From positions 117,506,128-117,570,127 of the forward strand of contig VDFB02252616.1 of the NCBI GenBank assembly GCA_007258455.2: DNA of 64,000 nt. Direction: 5' to 3'. This stretch comes from Sequoia sempervirens (Eukaryota > Streptophyta > Pinopsida > Cupressales > Cupressaceae). The notes under the pieces were generated by a model. That model had not been told where the DNA came from. It was given only the letters and a program-made list of their open reading frames with translations, and did no database searches. The number at the start of each line of letters is the position of its first letter. Position 1 is the stretch's first letter. Made by a program: the position numbers and the translations under genes. Shown piece by piece: positions 1 to 12,849 of the stretch.

Positions 1-142
1 CAAAACCAAGTGCATATGTAGGGAAGCTTCCCATTTCAGATAGGAATTAAAGGAAGGTAGGATGAATGTGAATGATGAAGATGTCTCTGAAAACTTCTCA
101 TGTGTCTCCTTTTCCACTGAAGATGAGAATTCCACAATCAAA

Positions 143-1129
143 TTAGGTACATTCCCAATAAATGAAGAAGGTGACAAACCAGGATAATGTGGAAACTGAT
201 GCTGAACAAGATCCAAAGAATGCAATAAAATGATCCTTCCATTGAAGGAATAGATGGAGACTAGATTTCCCCCCAGAATGAAGTGTCCTCAAAACCACTG
301 AAAGAAGTATGAAGTAAGAAAGGTGTCCAAACCACATGTCTCCCACTAGGAAGAAGCAAATACAATGGTAGATGTTGAAGAGACTCCAACGCCATAGTGA
401 AATGGGAGGGAAGAAGTATAATATAGGAGATCTCTAAAGAGAAAAAAAGTTCCTCCAAGGTAGTCTTTGGATCCCCAATCAAGGTCGAGACAATGAAATG
501 TGGAGACTCAAGAAAACTCTCCAAAGTATAATCTGCATAGAGGAGAGATATCCCCTCAACAATTTCTTCCAAACCTGTACAAGTAGCCAAGTCAGAAATA
601 TCTAAAACAAAGCCATCCTGTGATATAAGTGTGGAAAATTGAATGTGTCCTCCAAATCTGAAATGTGAGACTCCACAAATAGGGATGCAATGTTTGATAG
701 ATAGGAATCCCAATCAAGAAGACAATGAGATACTGATTTTAATGAATCATTGGCTATGGTCAATGACTCATCACCATGAGAATGTTCCTATTGAATAGGA
801 ATGATAGGATCCTAAATCAATCACTCTTCACAAGGAATCACTAAAGGTGAAGGTACATCAACTATCTCTAATGGAGAAGGAGCATCTAAAGAACCCTCGT
901 CATCCTCATCTAAAGATTCAAAGTATTCCAAATATTCAAACTCCCACATAGTATCTACATCATAGGGTATTCTATCTAAAAGATGAAGAGGCACAAGACA
1001 ATCTAAAATAGGATCATTTAGGAATGGCTGAGTATCAAGATCTCCATGTATCTCCCAAATTTTAGTCCAAAGAGTGTGATCGCAATAAAAATGATCAACA
1101 CTTTTCAAAGTGGAAACATCAATATGCAT
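143..1129 (-). pseudogene. Decayed retroelement-like coding remnant
   Basis: Two open stretches on the minus strand (1129-821, 102 codons; 713-261, 150 codons) plus a shorter one at 346-143 in another frame are probably pieces of one broken frame. The first is acidic towards its end (a DEDDEG run and repeated PSPLEIVD/PSPLVI). I see no protease, reverse transcriptase or integrase motif. The style resembles the acidic tail of the gag-type ORF of the LTR element at 2.1-10.5 kb, so a non-autonomous retroelement is the likely source. The family is not recognised, and a random open stretch cannot be excluded for the shorter pieces. Confidence 0.35.
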
Positions 1130-1744
1130 TGCAATGATTCCTAAGACATGATCCCTTTTGCAATTTCAAGAAAATTTCTTATTGTCAGTACCAAGAGGGG
1201 GAAAAATATTATACAAATGTGTCAACAAATGAATCCATCAGAGATGTTTTATGATATTGTTTCTTCATTGTTTATAGTTTCCCCTTTTCAACATTATTAG
1301 AGAGGGATGAAATGAAAACCCCATAATGAACTATGATATAACTCCAAGATTACAAAGACAATAACCCTCAACATCAAATAGAAACTCCCAAAAATGATAT
1401 ATACTACAAATGAAGCTTTCCCAAACTGATAAAACCTCTCTAATACTCATGATGTCTAAGTAATCAATCAAAATGCTAAATGTAAAAAATACTGAATAAA
1501 TAATATTTGGTGTTGAATTTGGAAAAAGTGCATGTACACAATGAAAGAGCTCCTGAATATCTTCCAAACACAACTTGAATCACCAAAATCAGAGAAACTG
1601 GCTGAAAGTTATGAGCTCAAAGGTCAAAATCAGAGATCTGACTTCAAATGGTTATAAATTATACCTTCAACAAAATCTAGAAAAATGGCCCACAACACTG
1701 TGAAGTACTCAGAACCAATTTTTTGACGATATCTCGTTTGTAGA
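1130..1744. other. Gene-free stretch, probable retroelement leader
   Basis: AT-rich sequence with no convincing coding signal. It lies between the coding remnant on its left and a primer-site-like motif at 1745-1755, so on the minus strand it would be the untranslated leader of the same retroelement. Confidence 0.3.
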
Positions 1745-1755
1745 ATTTTGATACC
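1745..1755 (-). other. Possible tRNA-Met primer-binding site
   Basis: The minus strand reads TGGTATCAAAAT here, close to the initiator-tRNA-Met-type primer site (TGGTATCAGAGC) used by many plant retroelements. The first eight bases match and the rest has drifted. If real, the 5' LTR would lie to the right (from 1756) and the remnant at 143-1129 would be its coding region. Confidence 0.3.
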
Positions 1756-1869
1756 ATGGAAAAAAGTTATGGAAAAATGAAAAAACACTTGTATTCAGGA
1801 AAATCAGGTAAAATAAAGGCTAAATAGGCATAATTTTTAAGGATAAAATGGCACAAAAAATTCAGCACT

Positions 1870-2100
1870 TGGTTCCTCCATATGGCTACGGGAGAGGCTA
1901 GAGTAAAAAAGAACCTCACTGCCAAGAGGGCGGCCGGGGGGCAGAGCTTAGGTGGCACTGTTGGTGGTGCAGCTGGTGACACCACCACCCGGTAGCACTC
2001 GGAGCTACCAATATGACCATTTAGGAAACTGGGGGCTAAGCAAAGGGGCACAAGCAGTGGGAGATAGAATGCCAGCGGGAGGGGTCAGCAGTGGCTGGAG
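1870..2100. other. GC-rich patch in AT-rich DNA
   Basis: About 230 bp with clearly higher GC than its surroundings, including a run of G in ggccggggggc near 1932. Open frames occur on both strands (plus 1952-2143, minus 2051-1767), which is expected of GC-rich DNA and is not evidence of a gene. It may be the promoter part of an old LTR. Confidence 0.3.
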
Positions 2101-2105
2101 AAGAG
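2101..2105. repeat. Target-site duplication, element 3 (left)
   Basis: AAGAG lies directly before the LTR start TGTTGG. The same five bases follow the right LTR at 10512-10516. A 5-bp direct repeat is the normal footprint of LTR retrotransposon integration and fixes both ends of the element. Confidence 0.9.
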
Positions 2106-4408
2106 TGTTGGTTCTCCAAATCAACAAATCAAATGAATCCTAAATACTAGACAATTTCTTATGTTCAAATTCAAAGATGGATTTGGCCAACTAATAGGAA
2201 ATGGAATTAACACACATTTCCCCTACACTTCAAGTTCTATAGGACCTAGGGGGTGACCCTTTAGCAACACCTAAGGATTTAGACACATAATTAACATGAT
2301 ATTGCTTAACAGATGATGCTCTCACCAAATTATGCCAAGAAACACAGAATATCACTCAACATTGGCTAAGACATTGAGTGAATTTCATTAACTAGCATGG
2401 AGAACATGGCAAACACAACTCAAAATATAGAATTGAAATAGTTTTTAATTGTAAGAATTGGGACCAAACTGAAAATAAAAAATGCATGAAGATTGACCAA
2501 TGTCAAAAGAGGGCTACATAGTCTTATTACCAACACTTCATCCTACAGTGTTAGACATGTTTTGAATATCTTTGCAACTGTTATCAAATTATGACAATAA
2601 GACCACCAAAGCCTTATCAAGTAATCATTCTTACAAATCCACCTAAAATACAACACTCCAGTTGCATTTGTTGAAGCGATTACACTATCCCCTAAACAAT
2701 AGGAAATCAGAAATGTAGCTGTCATTCATTAAAGCAATTACATCATCCACAGAGCAGAAGGAAACAACTATGGCAACTCAAATGCAACAAATGTGCATGA
2801 AAAAACCCAAATAATCTCTAATTATTGAATTCAAAAGAGCATTACATTTTAGTCATGGAGATAATTATCAGATAAAATATAAACATGAAAGCATAATTTA
2901 GAACATAGGCACTTTCAGATTAATGACTCAATTACAATTCACCCTAGCTTTACAATTCTACCTAGAGCCTCTGTCTATCTTGCAAAGCTTTCATAAATTG
3001 GAACCCATACAAATGAGAAGAGAATCAGAAAAAGAAGAAACAAAAGAAGCCAAAAAATCCATCAGATGATGCTACTTGGAAGCTCCCCTCTTTAATCTGG
3101 AAAATACTTTCTCATCTTTCTTCATTTTTCAACAAACTATTCTTTTCCTCCAATTTGCAACAAAAAATTCACTCCTCCGTGAAAGATCTCCATTCTGCAG
3201 ATACCCAACAAGTGAAAGGATGCCTCTGCACTTGAACTCATCTTACACTGATTATCATTTACAAAAGAGTATTAGTCCTCATTCATTCAATGGAAAGAAT
3301 GTCATGAAAGTAAACATGAAACTTCAATGCTACTGCCCTGTCCAAAGTAACTCATTTGAAATGACTACAATATTACAACACTTGCAATCTCTCAACTAGA
3401 CAAGGTGTGTCGAGCCCCATGTGGGCCCAACTAAAAAAAATTCATTTTCAAACAATTTTCATGTTGAAATTGTCTTGAGACAACTTCTAAATGCATCAAA
3501 GATGAAAAGATGAAGTGGGTTTCCATTAAAATTTGCTTTCTGACCCTTTTGAAAAATAAGCAAAACTGGCCAGGTGGGCTTTGGAATTAGCCTAGAAAGC
3601 TAGTCAAACGACCTCTTGGAGCCATAAAAACTTACAAGCATGTAGACATTGGACCTGAGAATGGAGTGTAACAGACAGCTCAGAGAAACAGGTCATGAGG
3701 TGAAAGTTATTCACTATCAAAGTTGCTCAGTTGAACTTTATGAAACAACCCGTTCAGAACCAATTAAAACTCATCTAATCACCATTTTGCAAAAATACCA
3801 AATCAACTCCTGGTGAGCTGCCATTGGACACAGTAGATCATTTTGGTACAATGATCACATTTACAAGAGGAACTTTCTTGAATCATCATTTATCAAAAGA
3901 TATTGAAGGTCGAAGTTGACCTCTCTGAAAGGTTTCAATAAATGCGGGTGCAAAACTGAACAAATTGTGTTTGGTTTTGACCTGGTCAAAATAGCAAATC
4001 TCATCATAAGGCTCTGAAACCTGACATGGGACTTCACCTATGTATGGAGAATGTAGAACGAAATTCATTTTTACTTGGCAGTCATCCAATTACAAAATGC
4101 AAGCTCGAATAGGAGGCTACTTTGCAAAACTTAAAATTTGCAAACAACATAAAAGTGCCAAAACCCTCCAACTTCGCTTTTCGAAACCTTTTCAAAACTT
4201 ATCGTGGGAAGCTGAAAATTGATGTACACATTCACTTATATCATATGAGTGGTCTTGCAAATGGGTTTGGCTTGAAAATCAGTCGTCTCCAAAATATGAC
4301 CCTCCAAAGTGGGTCACTTGGGCAGGTTCTTCAGGGGTGTTTCTGAGTGTGTAGAGGCAAAATTTTGAAATGGTCACTTCAAATTTGCAAAATTTGAGAG
4401 TCCCAACA
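2106..4408 (-). repeat. Element 3, 3' LTR
   Basis: Starts TGTTGG and ends CCAACA, a short terminal inverted repeat. It aligns by eye along its whole length with 8226-10511, with scattered substitutions, mostly transitions. Because the internal gag is on the minus strand, this left copy is the 3' LTR. Confidence 0.85.
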
Positions 4409-7400
4409 ATGGCTTCAATTAGGGATGTATGCCCCTTGTGGGCATAGCAAGATTCCAGGTCTCTAGGGAGTAGACCATATACTGCGTCCCTTGGGTGTTC
4501 TGAAACTGCTCCTTTATTCATCTTCTTTTTCAACTTCACTCGGTGACCCCAGGACACCAAATGAAAAATGTGGTCATTTTTTACCCCTGTCAAACACTCT
4601 ATTCTCTGTTGTCTACCATAGGCCAAATTTGAGAACATTGTCATGAACTACCCACAAACTAGCTTGGTCATTGACATTTCCCACTATATCACTGTGCTTT
4701 CCAATGTCACGAATAATTCTGTCAATTTGCAACATGCAATCAGGCACTAACTGAAAATAATAATCATCATGACATTTTACCTTGGCCAGCTTATCATCAT
4801 GTTCCACTAAATGCTCACTCACTTGAATTGAGAAATAGAAGCATTCATAATCCATTTGATCTTTGACATCACAAACTTTGACATTAAAATCAGTTTGCAC
4901 ATTAAACTGGAAGCTCGCATAAACAACTTGTTGTGTGTCATGCAAATCATCTTGGCATATGTCAAAGATAAAAGATGCATATTCTGGAGCATCCTTATAT
5001 GGATCACTGCAACATGAGCACATTTTTTGACATTTCGATTCAAGTATATCAAGACATACCTTGCTTTCATGGAAATAGGGATCATATGCATCATTAACAT
5101 CCAAGAGATGAGTAAATACATTCATCTCAGGTTCAAAAACATATTCTGATGCATTCTTCTCATCATCATTCAACTCAATGCAAGGTACCTCAAGAGTAGG
5201 CTCAATCAATTCAACATCAACAGGGACAACAGAAAGATACCCATGTGCATTGGTAACTTCATGTCTAATATCAGTTGATATGTGTGCTGACCCAAAGGTG
5301 AAAGACTCATTGCTAGCTGAAAAACTCTTCATTAGCTCAATAGAACTAGGATCTTCATTTTCTTTCACATCAATGCTTTTCACATATGGTGACAACATTT
5401 CCATGTTCACATTATGAAAATAAGGAACATCAAACAAGAAGCAGTTGTACTCAACTTCACACTCACTAACATGAGGTTCACCATTATTTTCAATTCTCGG
5501 TTGCTCTATACATGGATCAAGAATTTTTGCAGTATCAACACAATGTGTAACTTTATTGTCATATGAATCAACAAGCTCTTCAATGTCATCCATGGGTAAT
5601 AGTGTTGATTCAAGATCCATATACATGTCACAATGTGCCACTTGATCATTCCAAAATGCATCCCCTATTTCATCATCATGCTCTTCATGTATCACAAACA
5701 TTTCCATCTTTGCTTCATACAAACAATCATGAAGAGGAGGGGCATAGGCACACTCATCAACATCTTCATCATATTCAACATTATGCTCTAAATCAACATA
5801 CTAAACACACATTTCCTTATCTTCAAATTCTAGATCACTCACACAATGAACATGCTCCATTGATGGTGAATCCGAATTACATTTCATGTATTCACCACAT
5901 GTAATTTTTTCCTTCACTTGTGGACAAGTGACTTCACGAGCATCTATATCATTGCATTCTTCAAGTGAGGAATATGCTTCCATATCATCCTCAGAAAAGA
6001 AATCACAATCTTCAAAGAAGCAATCAAAACTGTTGACCTCATCATGATTTTCATCACAAGAAAAATCCTCACTACATAAACCATGTTCAAAATCTTCAGA
6101 ATGAATACTTGAGGTCACACTTCCAAGATCATAATCACTAGTTTGTAATGAAATATCAACAACACATGCATTGTAATCACTGATCACATCATGGAATGGA
6201 GTAACACCCGATGTCTCATTTACTTCTCCGTCATCTGAGATATCACAAGAGAAGGATTCTTGCATATCTACTCCGTTATCATCCCATATGTCTTCATCTT
6301 CCTCACTGCTACAAGGATTTGCACATGTGCTGATTGTGAGTTGATTACAACGTTCATCCTCTGACATATGACAATATGGATGTTCTTCTTCTGACATACT
6401 CTTTTCACTTATTTGCATTATTGTCTAATTTTCCTCAAGAGGACAACTGTTGTCTCCATTTTGAGAATCCGCATTTTGTGCATAACCACACTTGGTTGAT
6501 TCTACAATCCTTATCCAATCAGGTACTTGATCAAAGCTATGGGGCTTCAATTCCTCTAGCAAAGTACTCAGCCTAGATTCATAAATCTCACAAAATAAAT
6601 CAATGCACACAGAATTCTCAGGTCTAAAATATTTGGGGACTTCTATCAAAGCATCCAAAAATCTCAAAAATAGATTATATGGTGATTCTCCCTCATGTCT
6701 CTTCATTTCATACAATTCTTGCACAAAAGACTTTTGATCAACACTACCCAAATTTTGTTGACATTCAACTTGGAGCTCACGATGATCCATGCATTGTGAT
6801 GATAGAGAAATCATAACAACAAAAGCATTGTCATCTTGACAATCATTTCCATTATCTGATCCTTGAATTCTATTTGCATGAGGTGGGTTGGGATAACCAA
6901 TACTTGCAGCGATATGTCCTTTCATCATTGAGTACTTCAAATTGTTCTCAATATCCATGACATTCTGATATACCTGATGTAATGTTGTAGGTTCTTTATC
7001 CCTTAATAGATAGTATGTCTTTCTATCAAATGCTCCTAAATACACAACCAAGCATTCAACATCATTTGGTCACATATTTTTTGGAATTTCCTTTATTTCC
7101 TTTGCAAATCAAAGATTGAAAATAGGGACCAACTCATCTTCACTTATATGGATCTCCATAAAGTTTTTCCTCACCACACTTGGATTTACCCTTTCACCAA
7201 ATTGTTCAACAAAGGCTGTCATAAACTGATTCCATGAAGCTATGGAACATGTTGGTAAATATGAGAACCAATCCCTGGCATCATCCTTCAAGGATTGAAC
7301 AAAAAGCTTCATGACAACATCCTCATGATTCACTTCATAATCCCCCATCACATCCATGAAGGTTTACAGATGTTTAGAGGCTAATTTTGAACTTTGCCCT

Positions 7401-7480
7401 GTGAATTTGGGAAAATATTTCCTAAAATTCTTAGGAATCAGGTTTGGGAAACCTTTAATGCCACTAAAAACCAATGTCAT
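4409..7480 (-). pseudogene. Element 3 gag-type polyprotein with acidic tail
   Basis: On the minus strand nearly one frame runs from about 7480 to 4613, cut by a handful of stops (near 7375, 7108, 6424 and 5800). The gag part lies at 7357-7109, with the pattern VQSLKDDARDWFSYLP and then SWNQFMTAFVEQFGE, the usual gag core of plant Ty3/gypsy elements. From about 6420 onwards more than 500 codons are very rich in Asp, Glu, Ser and Cys (SEEDEDIWDD, FFEDCDFFSEDD, HEEHDDEIGD). No enzyme motif was found. The acidic tail is unrecognised; it might be a disordered scaffold or nucleic-acid mimic, but that is speculation. Confidence 0.65.
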
Positions 7481-8204
7481 ATGCCTTCAATAGAGAATCT
7501 CCTTTGAGGGCTTGGTAAAGACTGTTTGCTCTGCATACTTTTACTTACTATTTCACAGGGAAACTCTCTTGTATTCAAATTCAATCATTATCAACTTCAT
7601 ACATGGTTATCAATTGCATCATTTACTAATTCAACCATGACTCTAAAACATAGATTGAATATTTATGCCTTAAAGCTTTCTTGGAGGCATAACTCAAAAA
7701 TAAGCACACTTCTCACATCATTATAGATATTACACATTACATATTAGAAGTATGAAAAGAACTACTGCTATTCCCTTTCTTAATGAAAATTCATCTAATA
7801 GGGAACCATTTATGATCTCAAGTCTTTAAGATTTCTCATAAACTTCTTTCAAACAAAATAATGATTTCTCTAGATTTATGAGAATACTTGGAAACTTGTA
7901 GCAGATGTTATCCTTTCTCCCTGACTGCAAATTCTGTAAATCTGGAAGTATTCTTCACAATTCATCTGGTTCTTTGGAAAGAGTCGCCACCTATTTTCAC
8001 AGAGGAATAAACTTCAAAAAGCATGAAGTTCTTTCAAGAGTAAATCATGTTATGGGTCTTCTCCAATAGTGAAATCACACTCCAATCCATTTATCTTTGC
8101 TGCAATAAATTTTTTTCAAGTCCAAGAACTTCTCAATTATTTGAAAACAGATGTTCAAATCCACCAAATGCTTGACTCTATGCAAATGGATATTTCTTTG
8201 CTTC
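7481..8204. other. Element 3 leader, no gene seen
   Basis: Untranslated region between the primer site and the gag frame on the minus strand. AT-rich, with no coding signal. Confidence 0.5.
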
Positions 8205-8222
8205 TCCCCAGCAGAGTCGCCA
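8205..8222 (-). other. Element 3 primer-binding site
   Basis: The minus strand reads TGGCGACTCTGCTGGGGA, three bases from the end of the right LTR. This sequence is a common primer site of plant Ty3/gypsy-type elements, complementary to a tRNA 3' end. It fixes the minus-strand orientation. Confidence 0.85.
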
Positions 8223-8225
8223 TTC

Positions 8226-10511
8226 TGTTGGTTCTCTAAATCAATGAATCAAATGAATCCTAAAGACTAGACAATTTCTTATGTTCAGATTCAAAGATGG
8301 ATTTCGCCAACTGATAGGAAATATAATTAACATGCATTTCCCCTGCACTTCAGGCTCTATAGGACCTAGGGGGTGACCCTTTAGCAACACCTAAGGATTT
8401 AGACACATAATTAACAAGATATTGCTTAACAGATGATGCTCTCACGAAATTATGCCAAGAAACACAAAATATCACTCAGCATTGGCTAAGACATTGAGGA
8501 AATTTCATTAACCAACATGGAGAACATGGCAAACACAACTCAGAATACAAAATTGAAATGGTTTTTAATTTTAAGAATTAGGACCAAATTGAAAACAACA
8601 GATGCATAAAGATTGACCAGTGCCAAAAGAGGGCTATAGAGTCTTATAACCAACACTTCATCCTATAGTGTTAGACATGTTTTGAAGATCTTTGCAACTA
8701 TTATCAAATTATAACAACAAGACCACTAAAGCCTTATCTGTAATCATTCTTACAAATCCACCTGAAATACAACACTCCTGTTACATTTGTTGAAGTAGTT
8801 ACACTATCCCCTGAACAATAGGAACTAATAAATGTAGTTTTCATTCATTAAAGTAATTACATCATCCACATAATAGAAGGAAACAACTATGGAAACTCAA
8901 ATGCAACAAATGTGCATGAAAAAACCTAGATAATCTCTTATTATCGAATTCAAAAGAGCATTACATTTAAGCCATGGAGACAATTATCAGATAAAATATG
9001 AACATCTAAGAATAATTCAGAACACAGACAATTTCAAATTAATAACTCAGTTACAATTCTACCTAGAGCCTCTGCTTGTCTTGTAGATCTTTCAGAAATT
9101 GGAACCCATACAAGTGAGAAGAGAATCAGAATAAGAAGAAACAAAAGAAGCCATAAAATCCATCTGATGATGCCACTTGGTAGCTCCCCTCTTCAATCTG
9201 GAAAAGCTTCTCTCATCTTTCTTCATTTTGCAACAAGCAATTCCTCGCCTCCAATTTGCAACAACAAATTCACTCCTCCGTGAAAGATCTCCATTTTGCA
9301 GATACCCAACAAGTGAAAAGATGCCTCTCCAATTGAACTCGACTTACATAGATTATCATTTGCAAAAGAGTATTATTCCTCATTCATTCAATGGAAAGAA
9401 TGTCATGAAAGTAAAAATGAAACTGCAATGCTACTGCCCTATCCAAAGTAACTTATTTGAAATGACTGCAATATTACAACACTTGCAATCTCTCAATTGG
9501 ACAAGGTGTGTCGGGCCCCATATTTGCCCGGCTAAAAACTTTTTGTTTTCAAACAAGTTTCATGTTCAAATTGTCTTGAGACAAATTTTGAATGCATCAA
9601 AGATGAAAGGATGAAATGGGTTCAATTAAAATCTACTTTCTGACACTTTTGAAAAATAAGTAAAACTAACCAAGTGGGCTCTGGAATTAGCCTGGAAAGC
9701 TGGTCAAACGACCTCTGGGAGCCATAAAAACTTACAAGAATGTAGACATTGGACCCGAGAATGGAGTGCAATAGACGACTCAGAGAAACAGATCACGAGG
9801 TGAAATTTATTCACTGTCAAAGTTGCTTAGTTAAACTTTATGAAACAACAGCATGTTCAAAACCAATTAAAACTCATCGAATCACCATTTTGCAAAAATA
9901 CCAAATCAACTCCTAGCAAGCTGCCATTGGACATAGTAGATCATTTTGGTACAGTGAGCATATATGCAAGAGTAAATTGCTTGAATCATCATTTATCAAA
10001 AGATATTGAAGGTCGAAGTTGACCTCTCTGAAAGGTTTCTTTAAATGCAGGTGCAAAACTGAAAAAATTGCATTTGGTTTTGACCTGGTAAAAATAGAAA
10101 ATATCATCATAAGGCTTTGAAGCCTAACATGAGAGTACACTTATGTATGGAGAATGGAGAACGACATTCATTTTGACTTGACAGTCATCCAATTACAAAA
10201 TGCAAGCTCGAACGGGAGGCTACTTTGCGAAACTAAAAATTTGCAAACAATAGAAAAGTGCCGAAACCCTCCAACTTCGCTTTTTGAAACCTTGTCAAAA
10301 CTTATCATGGGAAGCTGAAAATTGGCATGCGCATTCACTTATGTCACATGAGTGGGCTTGCAAATGGGGTTGGCTTGAAAATCAACCAACTCCAAAATAT
10401 GACCCTCCAAAGTTGGTCACGTGGACAGATTCTTCAGGGGTGTTTCTGAGTGTCCAGAGGAATTTTTTTGAAATGGGCACTTCAAATTTGCAAAAATTGA
10501 GAGTCCCAACA
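8226..10511 (-). repeat. Element 3, 5' LTR
   Basis: Right-hand copy of the 2.3 kb LTR, TGTTGG...CCAACA, next to the primer site. Plus-strand open stretches occur at matching places in both LTRs (3076-3399 and 9177-9614), but their composition does not look coding and I treat them as chance. Confidence 0.85.
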
Positions 10512-10516
10512 AAGAG
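10512..10516. repeat. Target-site duplication, element 3 (right)
   Basis: AAGAG, identical to 2101-2105, directly after the LTR end CCAACA. Confidence 0.9.
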
Positions 10517-11240
10517 GATGTCAGCGACCAACGAGAATGACAGATAATCGATAGAAGAGGGGGGTGGTGTAGAACAAACCCAGTGGTCGATGTGGAGGTG
10601 ACCGACAGTCAACACCAATAGGATCTAGTATGATGGTACCAATGAATTCAATGCCTCCCCACAAAATTTAAATAGTCTGTAGATTGAAAAAAAAAAAACC
10701 CATTTTATTAAAATTCCATCGTATATAATATAAAATGCTAAAATAACTTTTTATTTCGCCCAAAATTTTTTTATAAATATCGATAGAAAAATATTGTAGA
10801 ACATTAAAAATTAAAATATTTTTTTATTCTACACAATCGTACCATGTACCTGGTGGTTCATACGGCCTACCGAGTAAAAAAAAATCTTGAGAAACAACTG
10901 ACACCAAATATAGGTGTGTTTTATATTGATTTTTTGTCTCTCAGGCTCTCTAGAACTGATGGAAAGGTCTGATTGCGTTCAAAGTGCACCAGAAGCTCTG
11001 CAACCTCCAGATTTTAATTTTCTTCAAACCCTCATAACTTTGGCCTAAAATATCAGATTTTTGTTAAACAAAAGTTGATTTTGACTTTTTCAACAGCCTT
11101 GGACTTAGATATGAGCTCAGATTTCCTCTAACGAGTGTTGAAAGTGACCTTCCATGAAACACTTGATATAGAGACAACCTCAAAAAATCACCAAGATCTT
11201 ACAACCATAGCTCAATCCTCAGATTTGGGAAGGGTCTTGC
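10517..11240 (-). other. Retroelement leader, gene-free
   Basis: AT-rich, without open frames of note. On the minus strand it follows the primer site at 11242-11259, so it is best read as the leader of the retroelement whose LTR is at 11260-11707. Element 3 landed in it or just beyond it. Confidence 0.45.
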
Positions 11241-11241
11241 A

Positions 11242-11259
11242 GGAAAGGCTCTGATACCA
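11242..11259 (-). other. tRNA-Met primer-binding site
   Basis: The minus strand reads TGGTATCAGAGCC directly against the LTR start at 11260, a perfect match to the initiator tRNA-Met primer site typical of Copia and some Ty3 elements. Confidence 0.8.
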
Positions 11260-11707
11260 TGTAAGAGTTGAAGATTAGCTCGACACCCAAGAACACCTGC
11301 AAAAAACAATGATAACCTTCCACAAGAGGATATTCAAGAATGAGCTTTCTTGATATTAAGACCTCTCAAATGATGAGGTATGAAAAGATGAAAAGGTATG
11401 ATACAAATGAGTACAAGCACCTTCTTATATAGGAAAGGTTGAGATATAGTATGCAATATGATGTTGCCATGTGTCTTGATCTAACCACATGTGACAACAT
11501 GTAAACCCTAACTAACTACCTAGGGAATGATGAAGTGATTGAGATAATTTCTAGATGATATTCTAGAAGGAATCTTATCTTCTAAATACATGGAAAGGGT
11601 AATGACCCCATTATTAATGATTTTAAAATAATGCAACCTAGGACTTAATTAATTAAATAAAAGACCTAAGTTAAACTTATGCTAGTGTAATTAAATAATT
11701 AATTACA
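11260..11707 (-). repeat. 5' LTR of a tRNA-Met-primed retroelement
   Basis: About 448 bp starting TGTAAGAG and ending AATTACA, giving the inverted pair TGTAA/TTACA. On the minus strand a CTATATAAG motif near 11430 could be its TATA box. Its right end lies inside the Ty3 reverse transcriptase frame, which reads on the minus strand to about 11713 and stops making sense exactly there. It is therefore an insertion into that older element. The partner LTR is not in the window. Copia-type is likely from the primer site but not proven. Confidence 0.65.
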
Positions 11708-11716
11708 ACAACAAAA

Positions 11717-12250
11717 ACTCTTTTGTGCTCTGGTCATCCACTTGAAATCCTTCTTGTCTCCTCTCATTGTCTTTGTCATGGGGTTACAAAAACTACTGAA
11801 ACTTCTGATAAACTTCTAGCAGAAACTAGCTAGTCCATGAAATGATCTTACTTCCCCAATACTTACTAGTGTAGGACATTCCAAAATTGATTTCACTTTC
11901 TTTGGATCCATTTTCAATCCTTCAACAGAAATAACAAATGCCAAATATACCAAATCTGTCTTCATGAAACTACATTTCTTGATATTTATTAGCAACTTCT
12001 CTTCTCTTAACCTCTGCAATAATTTCCTAATGTGCAACAAGTTTTCCTCTCTAGTTTTACTGAAAATAAGAATATCATCCAAGTAAACAATGGAAAACTT
12101 ACCCAAGAATTTCTTCAATACCTCATTCATCAATCTCATGAAAGTTCTTAATGCATTGGTCAATCTGAAAGGCATTAATAACCACTCATATAATCCTTCA
12201 TTTGTCTTCAATACAGTCTTCCATTCATCTCCTTCTCTGATCCTGATCTA
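11717..12250 (-). pseudogene. Ty3/gypsy reverse transcriptase fragment
   Basis: The open part is 12211-11816 (131 codons), continuing with one stop to about 11717. Visible signatures are [11 protein letters not shown] near the start, the catalytic YLDD box in [11 protein letters not shown] (residues 41-51) and the following thumb pattern [15 protein letters not shown]. These are standard for plant Ty3/gypsy reverse transcriptase, which copies element RNA into DNA in cytoplasmic particles. It is truncated at its C-terminal side by the LTR at 11260-11707. Confidence 0.85.
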
Positions 12251-12567
12251 ATGATATCCACTTTTGAGATCATTTTTTGTGAAATATCTTGCTCCACTCA
12301 AACAGTCCATAATGCCATCCATCCTTGGCAATGGGAATCAATACTTGATAGTGATCTTATTAATTTCTCTTAAATTTGTACACATCCCCCATTATCCATC
12401 CTTCTTTGTTGCAAGCACAAAAGGTACTGCACATGGGCTCAAACTTTCTCTATTCAGTCCTTTCTTCAATAGCTCAAGACTATATTTTCCAATTCAGCTT
12501 TTCATTCTCTGCCAATGTCATCCTATCTGCTGCTTTGTTTGGAAAACTAGCTCCTAGTAGATCAAAT

Positions 12568-12849
12568 CTATCTGGTGATTGATACTCCGAACCCGTCTAG
12601 TACATTATTTGAGATGATGTCCTTATACTCAGTCAGTAACTCTACAACTTCTTCACTCTCTCCAGTGGGGTCCTCTATCTCCAAGCCATTGATTTCCTTT
12701 GGAATCAATGCAAAACACATGTTCTCATGCCTCAATCCATCAAGAAATTTCCTTCCAGCTACCAAACATAGTTTGGAAGTGCCACAAAATTTAGTCTTCT
12801 CCTCTTCCTCCAAAGGTATCAACACTATTCTCCTTCCATTTGATGTCAC
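12568..12849 (-). pseudogene. Protease-to-RT linker region of the Ty3 element
   Basis: 93 open codons ending in EVVELLTEYKDIISNN, the sequence type that precedes the reverse transcriptase core in plant Ty3/gypsy polyproteins. A frameshift separates it from the reverse transcriptase at 12250. The protease active-site triplet that should lie upstream (12850-13260) is not recognisable. Confidence 0.6.

Larger units (their letters stand above)
2106..10511 (-). mobile_element. Element 3: complete gag-only LTR retrotransposon
   Basis: An 8.4 kb element on the minus strand with two long LTRs (2106-4408 and 8226-10511), a primer site next to the right LTR, 5-bp target duplications and a 3.8 kb internal region. 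The internal region encodes a gag-like domain followed by a long acidic tail; no protease, reverse transcriptase, RNase H or integrase is visible. It is therefore a non-autonomous element of the LARD/TR-GAG kind that would need enzymes from a relative. It interrupts older retroelement DNA (remnants at 143-2100 and 10517-11707). Frame-breaking stops show it is not recently active. Confidence 0.85.

Noticed and set aside
4819..5121. Minus-strand 100-codon frame inside the element 3 polyprotein
   Set aside because: Shadow in another frame of the acidic tail ORF.
9177..9614. Plus-strand open frames at matching places in both LTRs of element 3 (also 3076-3399)
   Set aside because: The matching position follows from LTR identity. 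Composition is not protein-like and there is no sign of selection, unlike the frame in element 2.
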